A stretch of 64,000 bases of DNA from JAMOAW01 sp039908535 (GCA_039908535.1 JAMOAW010000002.1:57125-121124), one strand, 5' to 3'; positions 37,596 through 46,028 are shown, numbered from the stretch's first letter. The notes: generated by a model not told the origin, from the letters alone. Numbers and translations: made by a program.

Positions 37596-37608
37596 CCATA
37601 ATAGACTA

Positions 37609-37648
37609 CGCCGCTTTTTTTTCTTTTAAAACTGAAAAGAGAGCGGCG
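37609..37648 (+). promoter_or_regulatory. Intercistronic hairpin between qmoB and hdrC
   Basis: CGCCGCT (37609-37615) pairs with AGCGGCG (37642-37648), and inner T/A runs extend the stem. There is no T run after the 3' arm, so a processing or stability element or partial attenuator is more likely than a full terminator. Confidence 0.5.
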
Positions 37649-37679
37649 ATGGGATTTAAATTCGACAGGAGAATAAAAA

Positions 37680-38273
37680 ATGGCTTACGACCTGTCTTTT
37701 GCTCGCGATGTTTATAAACATTCAGAGATGGGACATTGGATTAAGATGTGTATGCAGTGCGGCGTTTGTGCGGGCTCATGCCCGTTGGGACCGCATTGGG
37801 AGCATTCGCCCCGGCAGTTGTTTCAACTGGTACGGGCTGGCAAAAAGGAAGAGGTTTTAAAAAGCTCTTCCATGTGGATGTGCACCTCGTGTTACAACTG
37901 TATTGTTCGTTGTCCACGCCACCTGCCCATCACCCACATTGTGCATGGTTTGGCTCGTTATGCCTCTGAGCAGGGGATGGTGGATCCCAAACAACCCACC
38001 CATCGGTTTGCCAAGGAGATCTTCTGGAAAAACATCACCGCCACTGGTCGGGTGGCCGAGATGTTATTGACGATGCGCCTTTATTTTGCCGATGGTTTGG
38101 CTCAGGGGATTAAAAATGGGCTGGAGATGCAAGCGCAAGCTCTGGGGATGCTCAAGACGGGTCGGTTGATGCCGTTACCGTTTCGCTCCAAGATCAAAGG
38201 GTATGCCGGATTTCGGGCCATGCTCGACAAGGCGCAGGAGTTGGAAGCCAAGCATAAGGAGTCCAAGGCATGA
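37680..38273 (+). CDS. hdrC: HdrC-like [4Fe-4S] ferredoxin subunit of the Qmo complex
   Basis: 197 residues. Two tetranuclear cluster motifs: CMQCGVCAGSCPLG (~residues 22-36) and CTSCYNCIVRCPRHLP (~65-80). This is the soluble HdrC arrangement. There is no C-terminal b-type cytochrome membrane domain, unlike QmoC of Deltaproteobacterial sulfate reducers; only helical soluble sequence follows. It probably passes electrons between QmoAB and HdrB. AGGAG precedes the ATG, and its stop overlaps the hdrB start by four bases (ATGA). Confidence 0.88.
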   Translation: MAYDLSFARDVYKHSEMGHWIKMCMQCGVCAGSCPLGPHWEHSPRQLFQLVRAGKKEEVLKSSSMWMCTSCYNCIVRCPRHLPITHIVHGLARYASEQGMVDPKQPTHRFAKEIFWKNITATGRVAEMLLTMRLYFADGLAQGIKNGLEMQAQALGMLKTGRLMPLPFRSKIKGYAGFRAMLDKAQELEAKHKESKA

Positions 38274-39172
38274 GTGAAAAGATAAAAGAATATACCTTTT
38301 ATCCGGGCTGTAGCTCGGAAAAAAAGGCCTCGGCTGCCAACATGGAAAATTCGATGCACGCCATGTGTCATATGCTTGGCATTAAGTTAAACGAGATTGA
38401 CGACTGGAATTGTTGCAGTGCCTCAATTGGTTATGCCGGGGGTGGTGAACTGCCTCGTTTGGCCATGACGGCTCGCAATTTTGCCTTAGCACAACAGCAA
38501 CAAGGCAACAAAGATTTGGTTGCCACCTGTGCGGCCTGTTGGTTGGCTTTACGGGAGACCGAAGAACGCATGGAAGAGTCTACCCAGGTCAAAGCCGATC
38601 TGGCCACCGCCTTGAAAGCCGCTGATCTAAAATATGACGGTGGCCTAAAAATTCGTCATATGGTAGAGGTATTGATTGAGGATATCGGTTGGGAAGCGTT
38701 AAAGGCCAAAGTCAAAAAACCACTGACTGGAGTAAAAATAGCGGGTTATGTGGGGTGTCAGACCAACCGTCCATTTAGCATTGCTGGCGATAATTTTGAA
38801 AATCCTCAATATTTGGATCGAATGATTGAGACCGTTGGGGCAACAGCCGTTCCCTATGACAAAAAAGTGGCCTGTTGTGGTGGGGCGTTGGCTTTTAGCG
38901 AGTTGGACAAGGTTACGCCATTGATTCGGGATATTTTACAATCGGCTGTGGACAATGGAGCCGATTTAATCGTAACCCCCTGCCCTGTTTGTCAGTTGAA
39001 TGTCGAGGTCTATCAAGACAAGGTGAATAAAACTTTCGGAACCCATTTTAACATTCCGGTTGTCTATTATTCCCAGCTTTTTGTGTTGGCCTGGGGCGGC
39101 AGTTGGACCGAGGCCGCGCTCAATCAGCAGGTGATTTCTGCTGAGGCTGTCTTGAAAAAATTTGCCTCTTAA
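38270..39172 (+). CDS. hdrB: HdrB-like subunit with two CCG domains
   Basis: 300 residues. Two cysteine-rich CCG domains: first FYPGCSSEKK, DDWNCCSASIGYAGG, ATCAACWLAL; second GYVGCQTNRPF, KKVACCGGALAF, TPCPVCQLNVE. In heterodisulfide reductases this subunit binds non-cubane 4Fe-4S clusters and acts on a disulfide or related sulfur substrate. In qmoAB-hdrCB operons it replaces the QmoC membrane module along with HdrC. It is the last gene of the operon; a perfect G/C hairpin with a T tract follows. Confidence 0.88.
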   Translation: MSEKIKEYTFYPGCSSEKKASAANMENSMHAMCHMLGIKLNEIDDWNCCSASIGYAGGGELPRLAMTARNFALAQQQQGNKDLVATCAACWLALRETEERMEESTQVKADLATALKAADLKYDGGLKIRHMVEVLIEDIGWEALKAKVKKPLTGVKIAGYVGCQTNRPFSIAGDNFENPQYLDRMIETVGATAVPYDKKVACCGGALAFSELDKVTPLIRDILQSAVDNGADLIVTPCPVCQLNVEVYQDKVNKTFGTHFNIPVVYYSQLFVLAWGGSWTEAALNQQVISAEAVLKKFAS

Positions 39173-39187
39173 TTAAAAAAAAGGGGA

Positions 39188-39223
39188 TTGGGGGGCGGTT
39201 CTCCGCCCCCCAAGGTTTTTTTT
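39188..39223 (+). terminator. Rho-independent-type terminator after hdrB (type B palindrome core)
   Basis: TTGGGGGGCGG (39188-39198), loop TTCT, CCGCCCCCCAA (39203-39213), then GG and eight Ts. This is the second palindrome of the type B repeat standing alone, 15 bases after the hdrB stop and well placed to terminate the qmo operon. Confidence 0.65.
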
Positions 39224-39272
39224 ATGCTTCTCGATTGGTTATCATGGAAAAGTGAAAAATGAGGTGCGAACC

Positions 39273-39440
39273 CCACCCTGGAAGAGTGGTCAGTCACCGG
39301 GAAGCGAGTTTTTGGAGGGAATGGGGTAACCCCCGCACTTTAAGCGTAGGATAGCGACACGATAGGCCGTAAACCGTAAGGTTGCAGTGATTAAGCCTCG
39401 TAATACGATACTAATCGGTGACTTAAGATCCTGCATGGAT
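39273..39440 (+). other. Structured non-coding sequence, possible group II intron 5' fragment
   Basis: The segment starts GTGCGAACCCC, the form expected at a group II intron 5' end. GTGCG can pair with CGCAC at ~39333, and GTCACCGG (~39293) with CGGTGAC (~39417), enclosing several small stems (CCGTAAGG, CGTAATACG). No reverse transcriptase gene is present. The identification is weak, but the conserved-looking pairing suggests an RNA rather than random sequence. Confidence 0.3.
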
Positions 39441-39504
39441 GTCCCATAAGTCTCGAAAAACCAAATTTTACGTTAATTGAAACTCAATAATTTATTGCTT
39501 TGGC

Positions 39505-39683
39505 GTAACCGTTCATATATTAATAAAAAAAAGGGGTCTGGGGGATTGCCCCCAGGGTTTTGTTTTTGACTTTGCTTTTGACTGTGCTTTTGAATTCGGT
39601 TTTGCTTTCTTCAAATAGCAGGGGGGTTGGGGATGCAATCCCCAAGGTCTTGTTTTTGATTTTTTTTATCTGAACGGGGTTAC
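39505..39683 (+). mobile_element. Type A MITE-like element with GTAACC ends (left island copy)
   Basis: It starts GTAACCGTTCATATATTAAT and ends TGAACGGGGTTAC. The interior has the CTGGGGG-ATTG-CCCCCAG and GGGGAT palindromes. It is nearly identical to, and inverted relative to, the element at 45310-45487, including the end sequences, which differ from those of the 25.3 kb copy. Its 8-base flanks (GCTTTGGC and CATTAAAG) do not match, so a target duplication was lost or rearranged. Confidence 0.75.
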
Positions 39684-39863
39684 CATTAAAGTAATTCCCG
39701 TACACCGTTGTGCACGGTGGGGTAGTGCTTGTTAAGGTAGCACCAACACTTTGGCACGATGGAGAGTGTACGGTTTCGATAATTTTTATAAAGCCACATT
39801 ACAATTTTTGTCAGATTCAATCAAGAAGGTATAGAATAGTCGGAGGTCAGCACCGTGCCCTCC

Positions 39864-42719
39864 TCACCATTCTTTATAAGAATAAATAGCTTCTTGCTCT
39901 AATCGCTCCAAAGAGCTGTGAAGGATATCTTTCAAGAGTATCCGTTGACGCTGATATTCGATGGACTTTAATCGACGAAAAACGCGCCGAGGAAATCCAT
40001 CGGGGGATAACTCTCGACAAGAATTTTCTAATATTTCAAAAATACCGAATACATGATCCATACATTTCCTCGCCTGCTCCAACTCTTTTCTTGAATTTTC
40101 CCGTTCCCTCTTGGCGGGAGGAGTGCATCCTATTTTTTGCAACTTAAACCAATTATGTAGAAAAGTGGCCGTCGGATATTTTTTGAGTAATTCTTCCACT
40201 TCTATCTTATCGCCGTCCATGAGAGAACATAATTTATCTAATATCTCCTTCCATAATAATATCCCCTTTTCAACTTCATTATAAAGATCATATCCAGAAA
40301 TTCGCTGATATTTTAAAGAATAGAGGACATCCAAACTATTTGGAATAAGATTAGCTTCGGTTGTTGCCATCACCATCATTAACATCTGATAAACCCGACT
40401 CTGCATATATTGCCAGTAAAATTTTTGTGAAACGGCAACATTTTTTTTATTTTTTTCAACATCTTTAAAACGATTATTTATCGTGTCAATAAGAAAAAAA
40501 CACTCCTTTACCAACTCTTTTGGAGAGCTTAATTTCTTAAATGTAACATACGCATCACCGGACGCAGATTGAAAAATATCCGTTTCTCCAGTTTCCACCA
40601 ATACCACTAAAACTTCTAAATTCCAACCAATCCGAGCAAGTCGATAGCGGATATCCGTACTTTTCTCATGAGCCATCTCTTGGAGCAATTTACCAGCTTC
40701 ATCCAAATAACTCAGAGCCACCCATTTTCGCCCCCCCATTGCCCTCGCGGCCATCGCACGTAAACCAAACTGTCTTAGAAAAAATCTTTCATATTTCCAA
40801 AAATCATAAGGAGTATTCAAACTTTTGAAAGTTTCCTCCTTATAGGATTCGTCTGGACTCTTTTCACGCAACAACTCTTCAACCAAAGTCCAGTTACCAT
40901 TTACCGATGCACACAGAGCTTGAGAAAATTGTCTAACCCTAAAGGTTTGATTTGGTGGTACAGGATCCAAAGGCACATCGCTTTGATGTAACGCATTGAC
41001 CACTTGCATAATCTCATGTTTATAAAATTTAGAGCCTGGAGTCGACTCATCCCCAAATAATTTTTTTAACTTCTCTTTATTAAAAAACTCTACTGGAATT
41101 TTAATAATATACCGTAATTTTCTTGCCAAAGGAGCAATCATGACATGCTCCATCTCACTCGCATCTGTGTCCTCAAATGGAGGAACTCTGGCGATAAAGA
41201 CGTGCTGCCCCTTGGCCCATGTGGCTAAAATTTGATGAACAAGAAGATATTCTCCTTCAAAATCAACACTACTTAACGAAAGCTGTTTCATAGCCTCTGG
41301 CGTTTTTTTCAAACGATCCAATATCTGACTATACACATCCCATTTCTTTACTTGAAATTGACGCACAGATTCGAAGGTGACATCATCCAGATAAATGTTG
41401 GCCTTAATAGAATTCCACGGGCTTTCAATCTCTTTCTGGGCAGCGCGAATCGCCTCTCGCGCCTTATTAAAGCGATTTTTTTCCGAATTATTCTCAACGG
41501 CAATACCTTCAACATCTTTAATCATGCGCTCTAAAAAAACGATCACTCTATTGGCAAGTCCCACCACCTCGTGGCGTTGCGATATATTCAGGTCAGCTGC
41601 TAAAAATTTTGGATGTCGCAATGCCACGCCCTGTTTTTCCCAACTCCACGCACGTACCGCATCGGTCAATTTTTGGCGATGGGTGACCAGTTGCACAACG
41701 GCATTGATTCCATTTTTTTCAAATGCTTGATTTATAGCACTCAAATAACCAACATTGGTAGACGCAATCCAGAGAGATTCGGGTCTTCTTTCTTGACCAT
41801 AGGCCGTTTCCTTATCCATTTCCAATAAAAGTTGAAAAATGGTCTCGACATGATCGGAACTGTAGGGTTCCGATCTATTGAGAAAAATGGATTCCAATTC
41901 TAAACCCACGGCTTTAATAGCCGTGGGCTTAACAGCAGCACATTGGTATTGTACATAATCAAGTAGAGGGGACAATCCTGTATGTAAATAAATTAAATTG
42001 GCTTTTTGTAATAATTGACTAAAAATATCTATAAATTTTTTTGTTTGCTCATGATTCCAAAGAAATTGATATATGACGTAAAGATGATCGCGAAGATAGT
42101 TACTGCTATCTGTCGCTCTTTGCGGCCTATTTCCTTGTTCTGCGAAAGGCCATTGTGAACGAAGATGATTGGCAAGCTGATCCAAATCATCTTTAAGTTT
42201 TGTCGGCTCCTCTTGGAGAATCTGATCAAACAAGTAATCTATTCGTTGTTCGAAACGTGCGTTTTTATTTTCAAGGTGCTGGGCAAACTGCATCAAACCG
42301 GGCATGGCACTGGGCAAAATCAGCAATGGAGCCGGTCTTTGAGGACCCAATTGAGGAAGCAAAAGACGTTTAAGTCGCCAAGCATACTCCATACCCCGAA
42401 TTTTCAAATTCTGTGTGGAGGAACTGTCCTCAATGACTGGAAAAGAGAATGAACGACAATTGTTTCTATTCATCTCTACATAGGCGGAAAGACAAACGTC
42501 ATCAATCGCATAAATAATTTGGCGACCACGCCCTAGGGAAACGATATCCCAAATAAATAGCTCCAGCTCCTCTTTCAGACGCAGCAGATCCAAATAGTCC
42601 GTTGCAATATTCTCTTGCCCTGCTTGGCTTAAGGCTTTGGCCACTCGATAACGGGCGGTAACTGACTCTGGAAACTGAGCTTCCACACCATATTCATGGC
42701 CACTCTGTGCATTCATCAT
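39864..42719 (-). CDS. Large protein of unknown function (951 aa), possible PIN-like N-terminal region
   Basis: Not recognised. The N-terminal ~380 residues have an alternating strand/helix pattern with IIYAIDDVCLSAYVEMNRN, APLLILPSAMPGLMQFAQHLE and, about 240 residues later, ESLWIASTNVGYLSAINQAFE then VVQLVTHRQKL. These resemble the start, second strand and final strands of a PIN-type nuclease with a long insertion; the resemblance is weak. The remainder is alpha-helical, TPR-like, with many Lys/Glu heptads. No membrane segment. It is last of three linked genes; its ATG overlaps the stop of the previous gene (ATGATGA). AT-rich, in a repeat-bounded island, consistent with transferred accessory or defence genes. 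Confidence 0.75.
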   Translation of the reverse strand: MMNAQSGHEYGVEAQFPESVTARYRVAKALSQAGQENIATDYLDLLRLKEELELFIWDIVSLGRGRQIIYAIDDVCLSAYVEMNRNNCRSFSFPVIEDSSSTQNLKIRGMEYAWRLKRLLLPQLGPQRPAPLLILPSAMPGLMQFAQHLENKNARFEQRIDYLFDQILQEEPTKLKDDLDQLANHLRSQWPFAEQGNRPQRATDSSNYLRDHLYVIYQFLWNHEQTKKFIDIFSQLLQKANLIYLHTGLSPLLDYVQYQCAAVKPTAIKAVGLELESIFLNRSEPYSSDHVETIFQLLLEMDKETAYGQERRPESLWIASTNVGYLSAINQAFEKNGINAVVQLVTHRQKLTDAVRAWSWEKQGVALRHPKFLAADLNISQRHEVVGLANRVIVFLERMIKDVEGIAVENNSEKNRFNKAREAIRAAQKEIESPWNSIKANIYLDDVTFESVRQFQVKKWDVYSQILDRLKKTPEAMKQLSLSSVDFEGEYLLVHQILATWAKGQHVFIARVPPFEDTDASEMEHVMIAPLARKLRYIIKIPVEFFNKEKLKKLFGDESTPGSKFYKHEIMQVVNALHQSDVPLDPVPPNQTFRVRQFSQALCASVNGNWTLVEELLREKSPDESYKEETFKSLNTPYDFWKYERFFLRQFGLRAMAARAMGGRKWVALSYLDEAGKLLQEMAHEKSTDIRYRLARIGWNLEVLVVLVETGETDIFQSASGDAYVTFKKLSSPKELVKECFFLIDTINNRFKDVEKNKKNVAVSQKFYWQYMQSRVYQMLMMVMATTEANLIPNSLDVLYSLKYQRISGYDLYNEVEKGILLWKEILDKLCSLMDGDKIEVEELLKKYPTATFLHNWFKLQKIGCTPPAKRERENSRKELEQARKCMDHVFGIFEILENSCRELSPDGFPRRVFRRLKSIEYQRQRILLKDILHSSLERLEQEAIYSYKEW

Positions 42720-43606
42720 GAATGTCCTTTCTGAAGAACTATGTTAAGCATAGCTGCGCGCGGGTCAGATGCTGCTGCTAAAAGAGTGGTCTGCAACTCA
42801 TTTGATGCATTTTTCTGTATATTTAATAAATTTATTTGCATTTTATCCCTGGCATTGTGAATCCGAAAAGTGCCTGGTAGAGATGTAGGACGATTTAGTA
42901 CGCTCAACCAATCGTTGCACAAGATGTCTAAATGTTCTTCCTCTTTTTGGAGAGATTTACCAATTCTTGTCCGTGCTTTGTGCAATACCTCAATAACTTC
43001 TTTTAATTGCCTAACAATGGGTTCCTTCGCCTCCATAGACCTTATATCAAAAACCCATTCATTCATTATTTCTAAACACCGTTTATAGGCATGAAATGTC
43101 GGTGCATCGGTCAAGTCTGGCTCACAGAGTGAAAAAGAGAGCACGATCCCTTTTTTGATTTCTTGAACTTTATGACGCAAATTTTCGGACTCTTTCTCAA
43201 AAAACTGCTCCAACCAATTTGCGGTGCTAATCGCTTCACTTAATCCATTGCTTCCCGAAGCGATATGCCACTTTTTTGAAGCCTCAATAATTCCGTCCAA
43301 AATCCAGAGCATCAACCCACCATCTTTATTCTCCTCTTCAGACGAATAGAGGAGTTTCACAGCAATACACAAAAACTCACCCAACGTGAGAATGTCACGA
43401 TCCCAATTTAACGAGGAAGGTGTCAAACGCCCCTCTTGCCATTTATATCGCATAAAACGTGTGATGGGACGTTCAGATAGTTCGATCGTGGTGTGACCCA
43501 CATTGGCCTTTTCCCACTCTTGGCACCATTGTCGCAAAGTCGCAATAGACCATCGGGCCGTTTTTTGACCAATGGTACTATTAATCACATTTGGGCGCAC
43601 ATCCAT
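42716..43606 (-). CDS. Protein of unknown function (296 aa), middle gene of accessory island
   Basis: Not recognised. Predicted largely helical and soluble (EEENKDGGLMLWILDGIIEASKKW, EQFFEKESENLRHKVQEIKKG, KEPIVRQLKEVIEVLHKARTRI). No nucleotide-binding or catalytic signature seen. The start at 43606 is chosen because AAGGGA lies upstream; an ATG at 43627 is also in frame. The gene begins 61 bases after the 397-aa gene and overlaps the 951-aa gene, so the three are probably translated as one operon. Confidence 0.7.
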   Translation of the reverse strand: MDVRPNVINSTIGQKTARWSIATLRQWCQEWEKANVGHTTIELSERPITRFMRYKWQEGRLTPSSLNWDRDILTLGEFLCIAVKLLYSSEEENKDGGLMLWILDGIIEASKKWHIASGSNGLSEAISTANWLEQFFEKESENLRHKVQEIKKGIVLSFSLCEPDLTDAPTFHAYKRCLEIMNEWVFDIRSMEAKEPIVRQLKEVIEVLHKARTRIGKSLQKEEEHLDILCNDWLSVLNRPTSLPGTFRIHNARDKMQINLLNIQKNASNELQTTLLAAASDPRAAMLNIVLQKGHS

Positions 43607-43667
43607 TATCTGTTCCCTTTTTATCAATTCTTATGGATAGACAAAACATCATGATAAAAGATTCATC

Positions 43668-44861
43668 TCAACACCTCGGAAGACATCCGCTGCATGTATC
43701 TCTTGTCTTTAGCGAGGCATAAATAGAGAAAAGGTCACGAATGCCAAGAAGTTGAAGGCGGTTAGTACTCACCTCCTCAATAAAATTTGGACCTAACAAT
43801 ACATCATTAAATAGGTTTATTTCAAAAGGGGGCAGCACACCGACTAGTTTGATCTCAACAGCCATCTCTTTCAATAATTCAGTAGGAACGATGGCTTCTT
43901 GCAAACCCATCTGACGATCTTTCAAATCCACCGTGAGACCAAAACCCTGAATCTGAGAAGATGCTCGCTTTGAATCAAAATATGTCGCATAAATTCTTGG
44001 AAATCCACCACTAAACATTGTTGGTTTACGAATTAATGGCCAATATTCCTTTTTTAGTTTAAATTGAACTAAAAAGCGACCTTCAATAATTTCTGGATCC
44101 GTCGATTTTGTATTAGGCGATACCCCTAACAATTGAAAAGCCCGTTTCATTGCTGCCAAAGAAGGAAGTATGAACCCTTCTTTTTCAAGGGTATCCATTA
44201 AAACATTGTCAGGCATTACCCACTTCACACCAGCACCAAGATCATCAAGTTTCAAAGAAGAAATGTCCCGAATATCTTTTGAAAATAATTCGTTCCATTT
44301 ATCACTATTGATAGTCACCCTGGATGATATTTTTTGAATACGCTTAACAGAGGCATCTCTTGAGTCGATCGAAAACGAAGGATAAGGAGTCGAGAGTTTA
44401 GTGTTTATCTCTTTCAATAAGATATTTATTTTATCGAAATATTTATCTTCATCCATTGTTTCGCCTGTTTGTAAAACAGTCAACAAATTAGTTAATTCTT
44501 GTTTTATTTCATCTGCTTGTTTTTTTATATCATCACCAAACAAATCACAAAAAGGATGAATAGAGATCAAAGTAGTCATCATTATTTCTTGATCAGAGTG
44601 CGAATCCATGGCATTAGGACCAAGCAAAGGAAGTAGTGGGAATCGTTCTTTTAATATTGCAAAAACATCCTCCCATGCACCCGCCTCCCCCAATTCTGTT
44701 TTAATATCCGGCCAAATACGACACAACATTTGCCATACATCGTTGGAGATAAATCCGTAATGTTTTTCTAATACCAAATTAAACCAAATCAAATCCAATT
44801 TATCATCAAAATTTTTTTTACATGATTCAAGCCATATATTTGCTAAGTTGTGCGAAGACAT
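43668..44861 (-). CDS. Protein of unknown function (397 aa), first gene of accessory island
   Basis: Not recognised. Soluble; residues ~1-180 are helical (LANIWLESCKKNFDDKLDLIWFNLVLEKH, DDIKKQADEIKQELTNLLTVLQ). Residues ~215-380 are strand-rich (EIIEGRFLVQFKLKKEYWPLI, FPRIYATYFDSKR, IQGFGLTVDLKDRQMG, MAVEIKLVGVLPPFEINLF). The C-terminus has DTCSGCLPRC. The two-part structure, helical then beta, gives no clear family. It opens the three-gene minus-strand operon. A type B repeat lies just upstream. Confidence 0.7.
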   Translation of the reverse strand: MSSHNLANIWLESCKKNFDDKLDLIWFNLVLEKHYGFISNDVWQMLCRIWPDIKTELGEAGAWEDVFAILKERFPLLPLLGPNAMDSHSDQEIMMTTLISIHPFCDLFGDDIKKQADEIKQELTNLLTVLQTGETMDEDKYFDKINILLKEINTKLSTPYPSFSIDSRDASVKRIQKISSRVTINSDKWNELFSKDIRDISSLKLDDLGAGVKWVMPDNVLMDTLEKEGFILPSLAAMKRAFQLLGVSPNTKSTDPEIIEGRFLVQFKLKKEYWPLIRKPTMFSGGFPRIYATYFDSKRASSQIQGFGLTVDLKDRQMGLQEAIVPTELLKEMAVEIKLVGVLPPFEINLFNDVLLGPNFIEEVSTNRLQLLGIRDLFSIYASLKTRDTCSGCLPRC

Positions 44862-44926
44862 TTTTTAGATTAATCCTCCATTTCTTCGAAAAAACTTCTT
44901 CTATTCGTCCTCTGCACCACCACAGC

Positions 44927-45085
44927 AGAACATGATGCCCTCTCCGGGCAAAAAAAAACAAAGGCCAAACCCTGGGGGATGAATCCCCCAGACCCACCCT
45001 TTTTTTAAAGAATTTAAAAAAAGGGTGGGAGGAATTGGGGGGTGGTTCTCCGCCCCCCAAGGTCTTGATTATTTTTCTAATACAT
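44927..45085 (+). repeat. Type B palindromic repeat, copy 5 (full length)
   Basis: AGAACATGA, hairpin TGCCC-TCTC-CGGGCA, CTGGGGGAT-GA-ATCCCCCAG, AT-rich arms, TTGGGGGGTGG-TTCT-CCGCCCCCCAA (one G-T pair), GTCTTGA, ending TACAT. It sits in the leader region of the 397-aa gene operon, so it may carry or modulate its transcription. Confidence 0.85.
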
Positions 45086-45159
45086 AAAAATAATCACTTC
45101 TAAACTTAGATAATAGCAGATTAAAATAGCAATTGTCAATATTGTTTTATAAAAAAGTA

Positions 45160-45299
45160 ATCGCATCTGAGTACGACTCATATCGTCTCGCAGCACCTGA
45201 CACCCTTTGCTCTATAAGGAATTGCTCTCCAGTGGCTAGCAACTTACCAGAATGGGATCGGACACCCACCGGGTAACGCGACCTTGCTTGACCGCACCT
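45160..45299 (-). other. Structured non-coding sequence, possible group II intron 5' fragment
   Basis: On the minus strand it begins GGTGCGGTCAAGCAAGG and continues with GC-rich pairing segments (ACCCGGTGGGT, GCTAGCCACTGG, CTGCGAGACG, CGTACTCAGATGCG) quite unlike the AT-rich DNA around it. Like the fragment at 39273 it opens with GTGCG and points into the island. No ORF. Identity uncertain. Confidence 0.3.
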
Positions 45300-45309
45300 A
45301 TTTTTTTTC

Positions 45310-45487
45310 GTAACCATTCAGATTAAAAAAATCAAAAACAAGACCTTGGGGGATTGCATCCCCCAACCCCCCTGCTATTTGAAGAAAACAAAACCGAATT
45401 CAAAAGCAAAGTCAAAAGCAAAGTCAAAAAAAAACCCTGGGGGCAATCCCCCAGACCCCTTTTTTTTATTAATATATGAACGGTTAC
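45310..45487 (-). mobile_element. Type A MITE-like element with GTAACC ends and 8-bp target duplication (right island copy)
   Basis: Ends are GTAACCATTCA on the left and, reversed, GTAACCGTTCA on the right. Perfect 8-bp direct repeats TTTTTTTC flank it (45302-45309 and 45488-45495). The interior is near-identical to the inverted copy at 39505. 8-bp duplications and GTAA-type ends are reminiscent of IS66-family elements; this link is a suggestion only. No transposase inside. Between it and the next gene (45488-45579) nothing else is seen. Confidence 0.88.
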
Positions 45488-45579
45488 TTTTTTTCGATAC
45501 ATGAACTGGTATTGCAACAGGCCAGGCGTTGGGGGAAAAATGGGGTTGAATTCGGGCGGGACCATCATCCCGCCCTTTC

Positions 45580-45993
45580 TTACATCACGCGTCGATGCTC
45601 AACCATCAAGCAAGCATCCTGAATGGCGGTTAAACCCGCTTGTCGGGCAATTTGCATGGCGGATTCGTTGCTGATTCCCAATTGGAGCCAAAGGATTTTG
45701 GCCCCAATTTGGACCGCTTCTTGGGCAATGGGAGGGGTAAACTCCTCCTGGCGGAAGACACAGACAAGATCGACATGAAATTGGGGGGGAATGTCAGTAA
45801 GGGAGGCATAACAGGGGGCACCGAGAATTTCCGTGGCCATAGGACGAATAGGAATAATTTGGTAGCCGACCGATTGTAGATAATGCGCCACCCGATAAGA
45901 GGCACGGTCGGGTTTGGGGGAGAGTCCGACAACGGCGATAACACGAACCTCCTGGAGTATTTTTTTTAACTGATCATCTGCGGGTAAGTTCAT
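45580..45993 (-). CDS. CoA-binding domain protein (YccU-like)
   Basis: 137 residues. Rossmann-type CoA-binding fold: VIAVVGLSPKPDRASYRVAHYLQSVGYQIIPI, then VDLVCVFRQEEFTPPIAQEAVQIGAKILWLQLGI, and ending DACLMVEHRR. The family is standalone and of unknown physiological role, related to the CoA-binding domain of succinyl-CoA synthetase. Start at 45993, with GGAGAACC upstream; the ATG at 46038 would overlap the CBS gene. It follows the CBS-domain gene by 35 bases and is probably co-transcribed. Confidence 0.85.
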   Translation of the reverse strand: MNLPADDQLKKILQEVRVIAVVGLSPKPDRASYRVAHYLQSVGYQIIPIRPMATEILGAPCYASLTDIPPQFHVDLVCVFRQEEFTPPIAQEAVQIGAKILWLQLGISNESAMQIARQAGLTAIQDACLMVEHRRVM

Positions 45994-46028
45994 CTGGTTC
46001 TCCAAAACAAAAGGCGTAAAAAAAAAGA

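Noticed and set aside
39692..39863. Possible tRNA or small RNA in the gap before the 951-aa gene
   Set aside because: CACCGTTGTGCACGGTG is a short palindrome, but there is no T-loop, acceptor stem or other tRNA feature.
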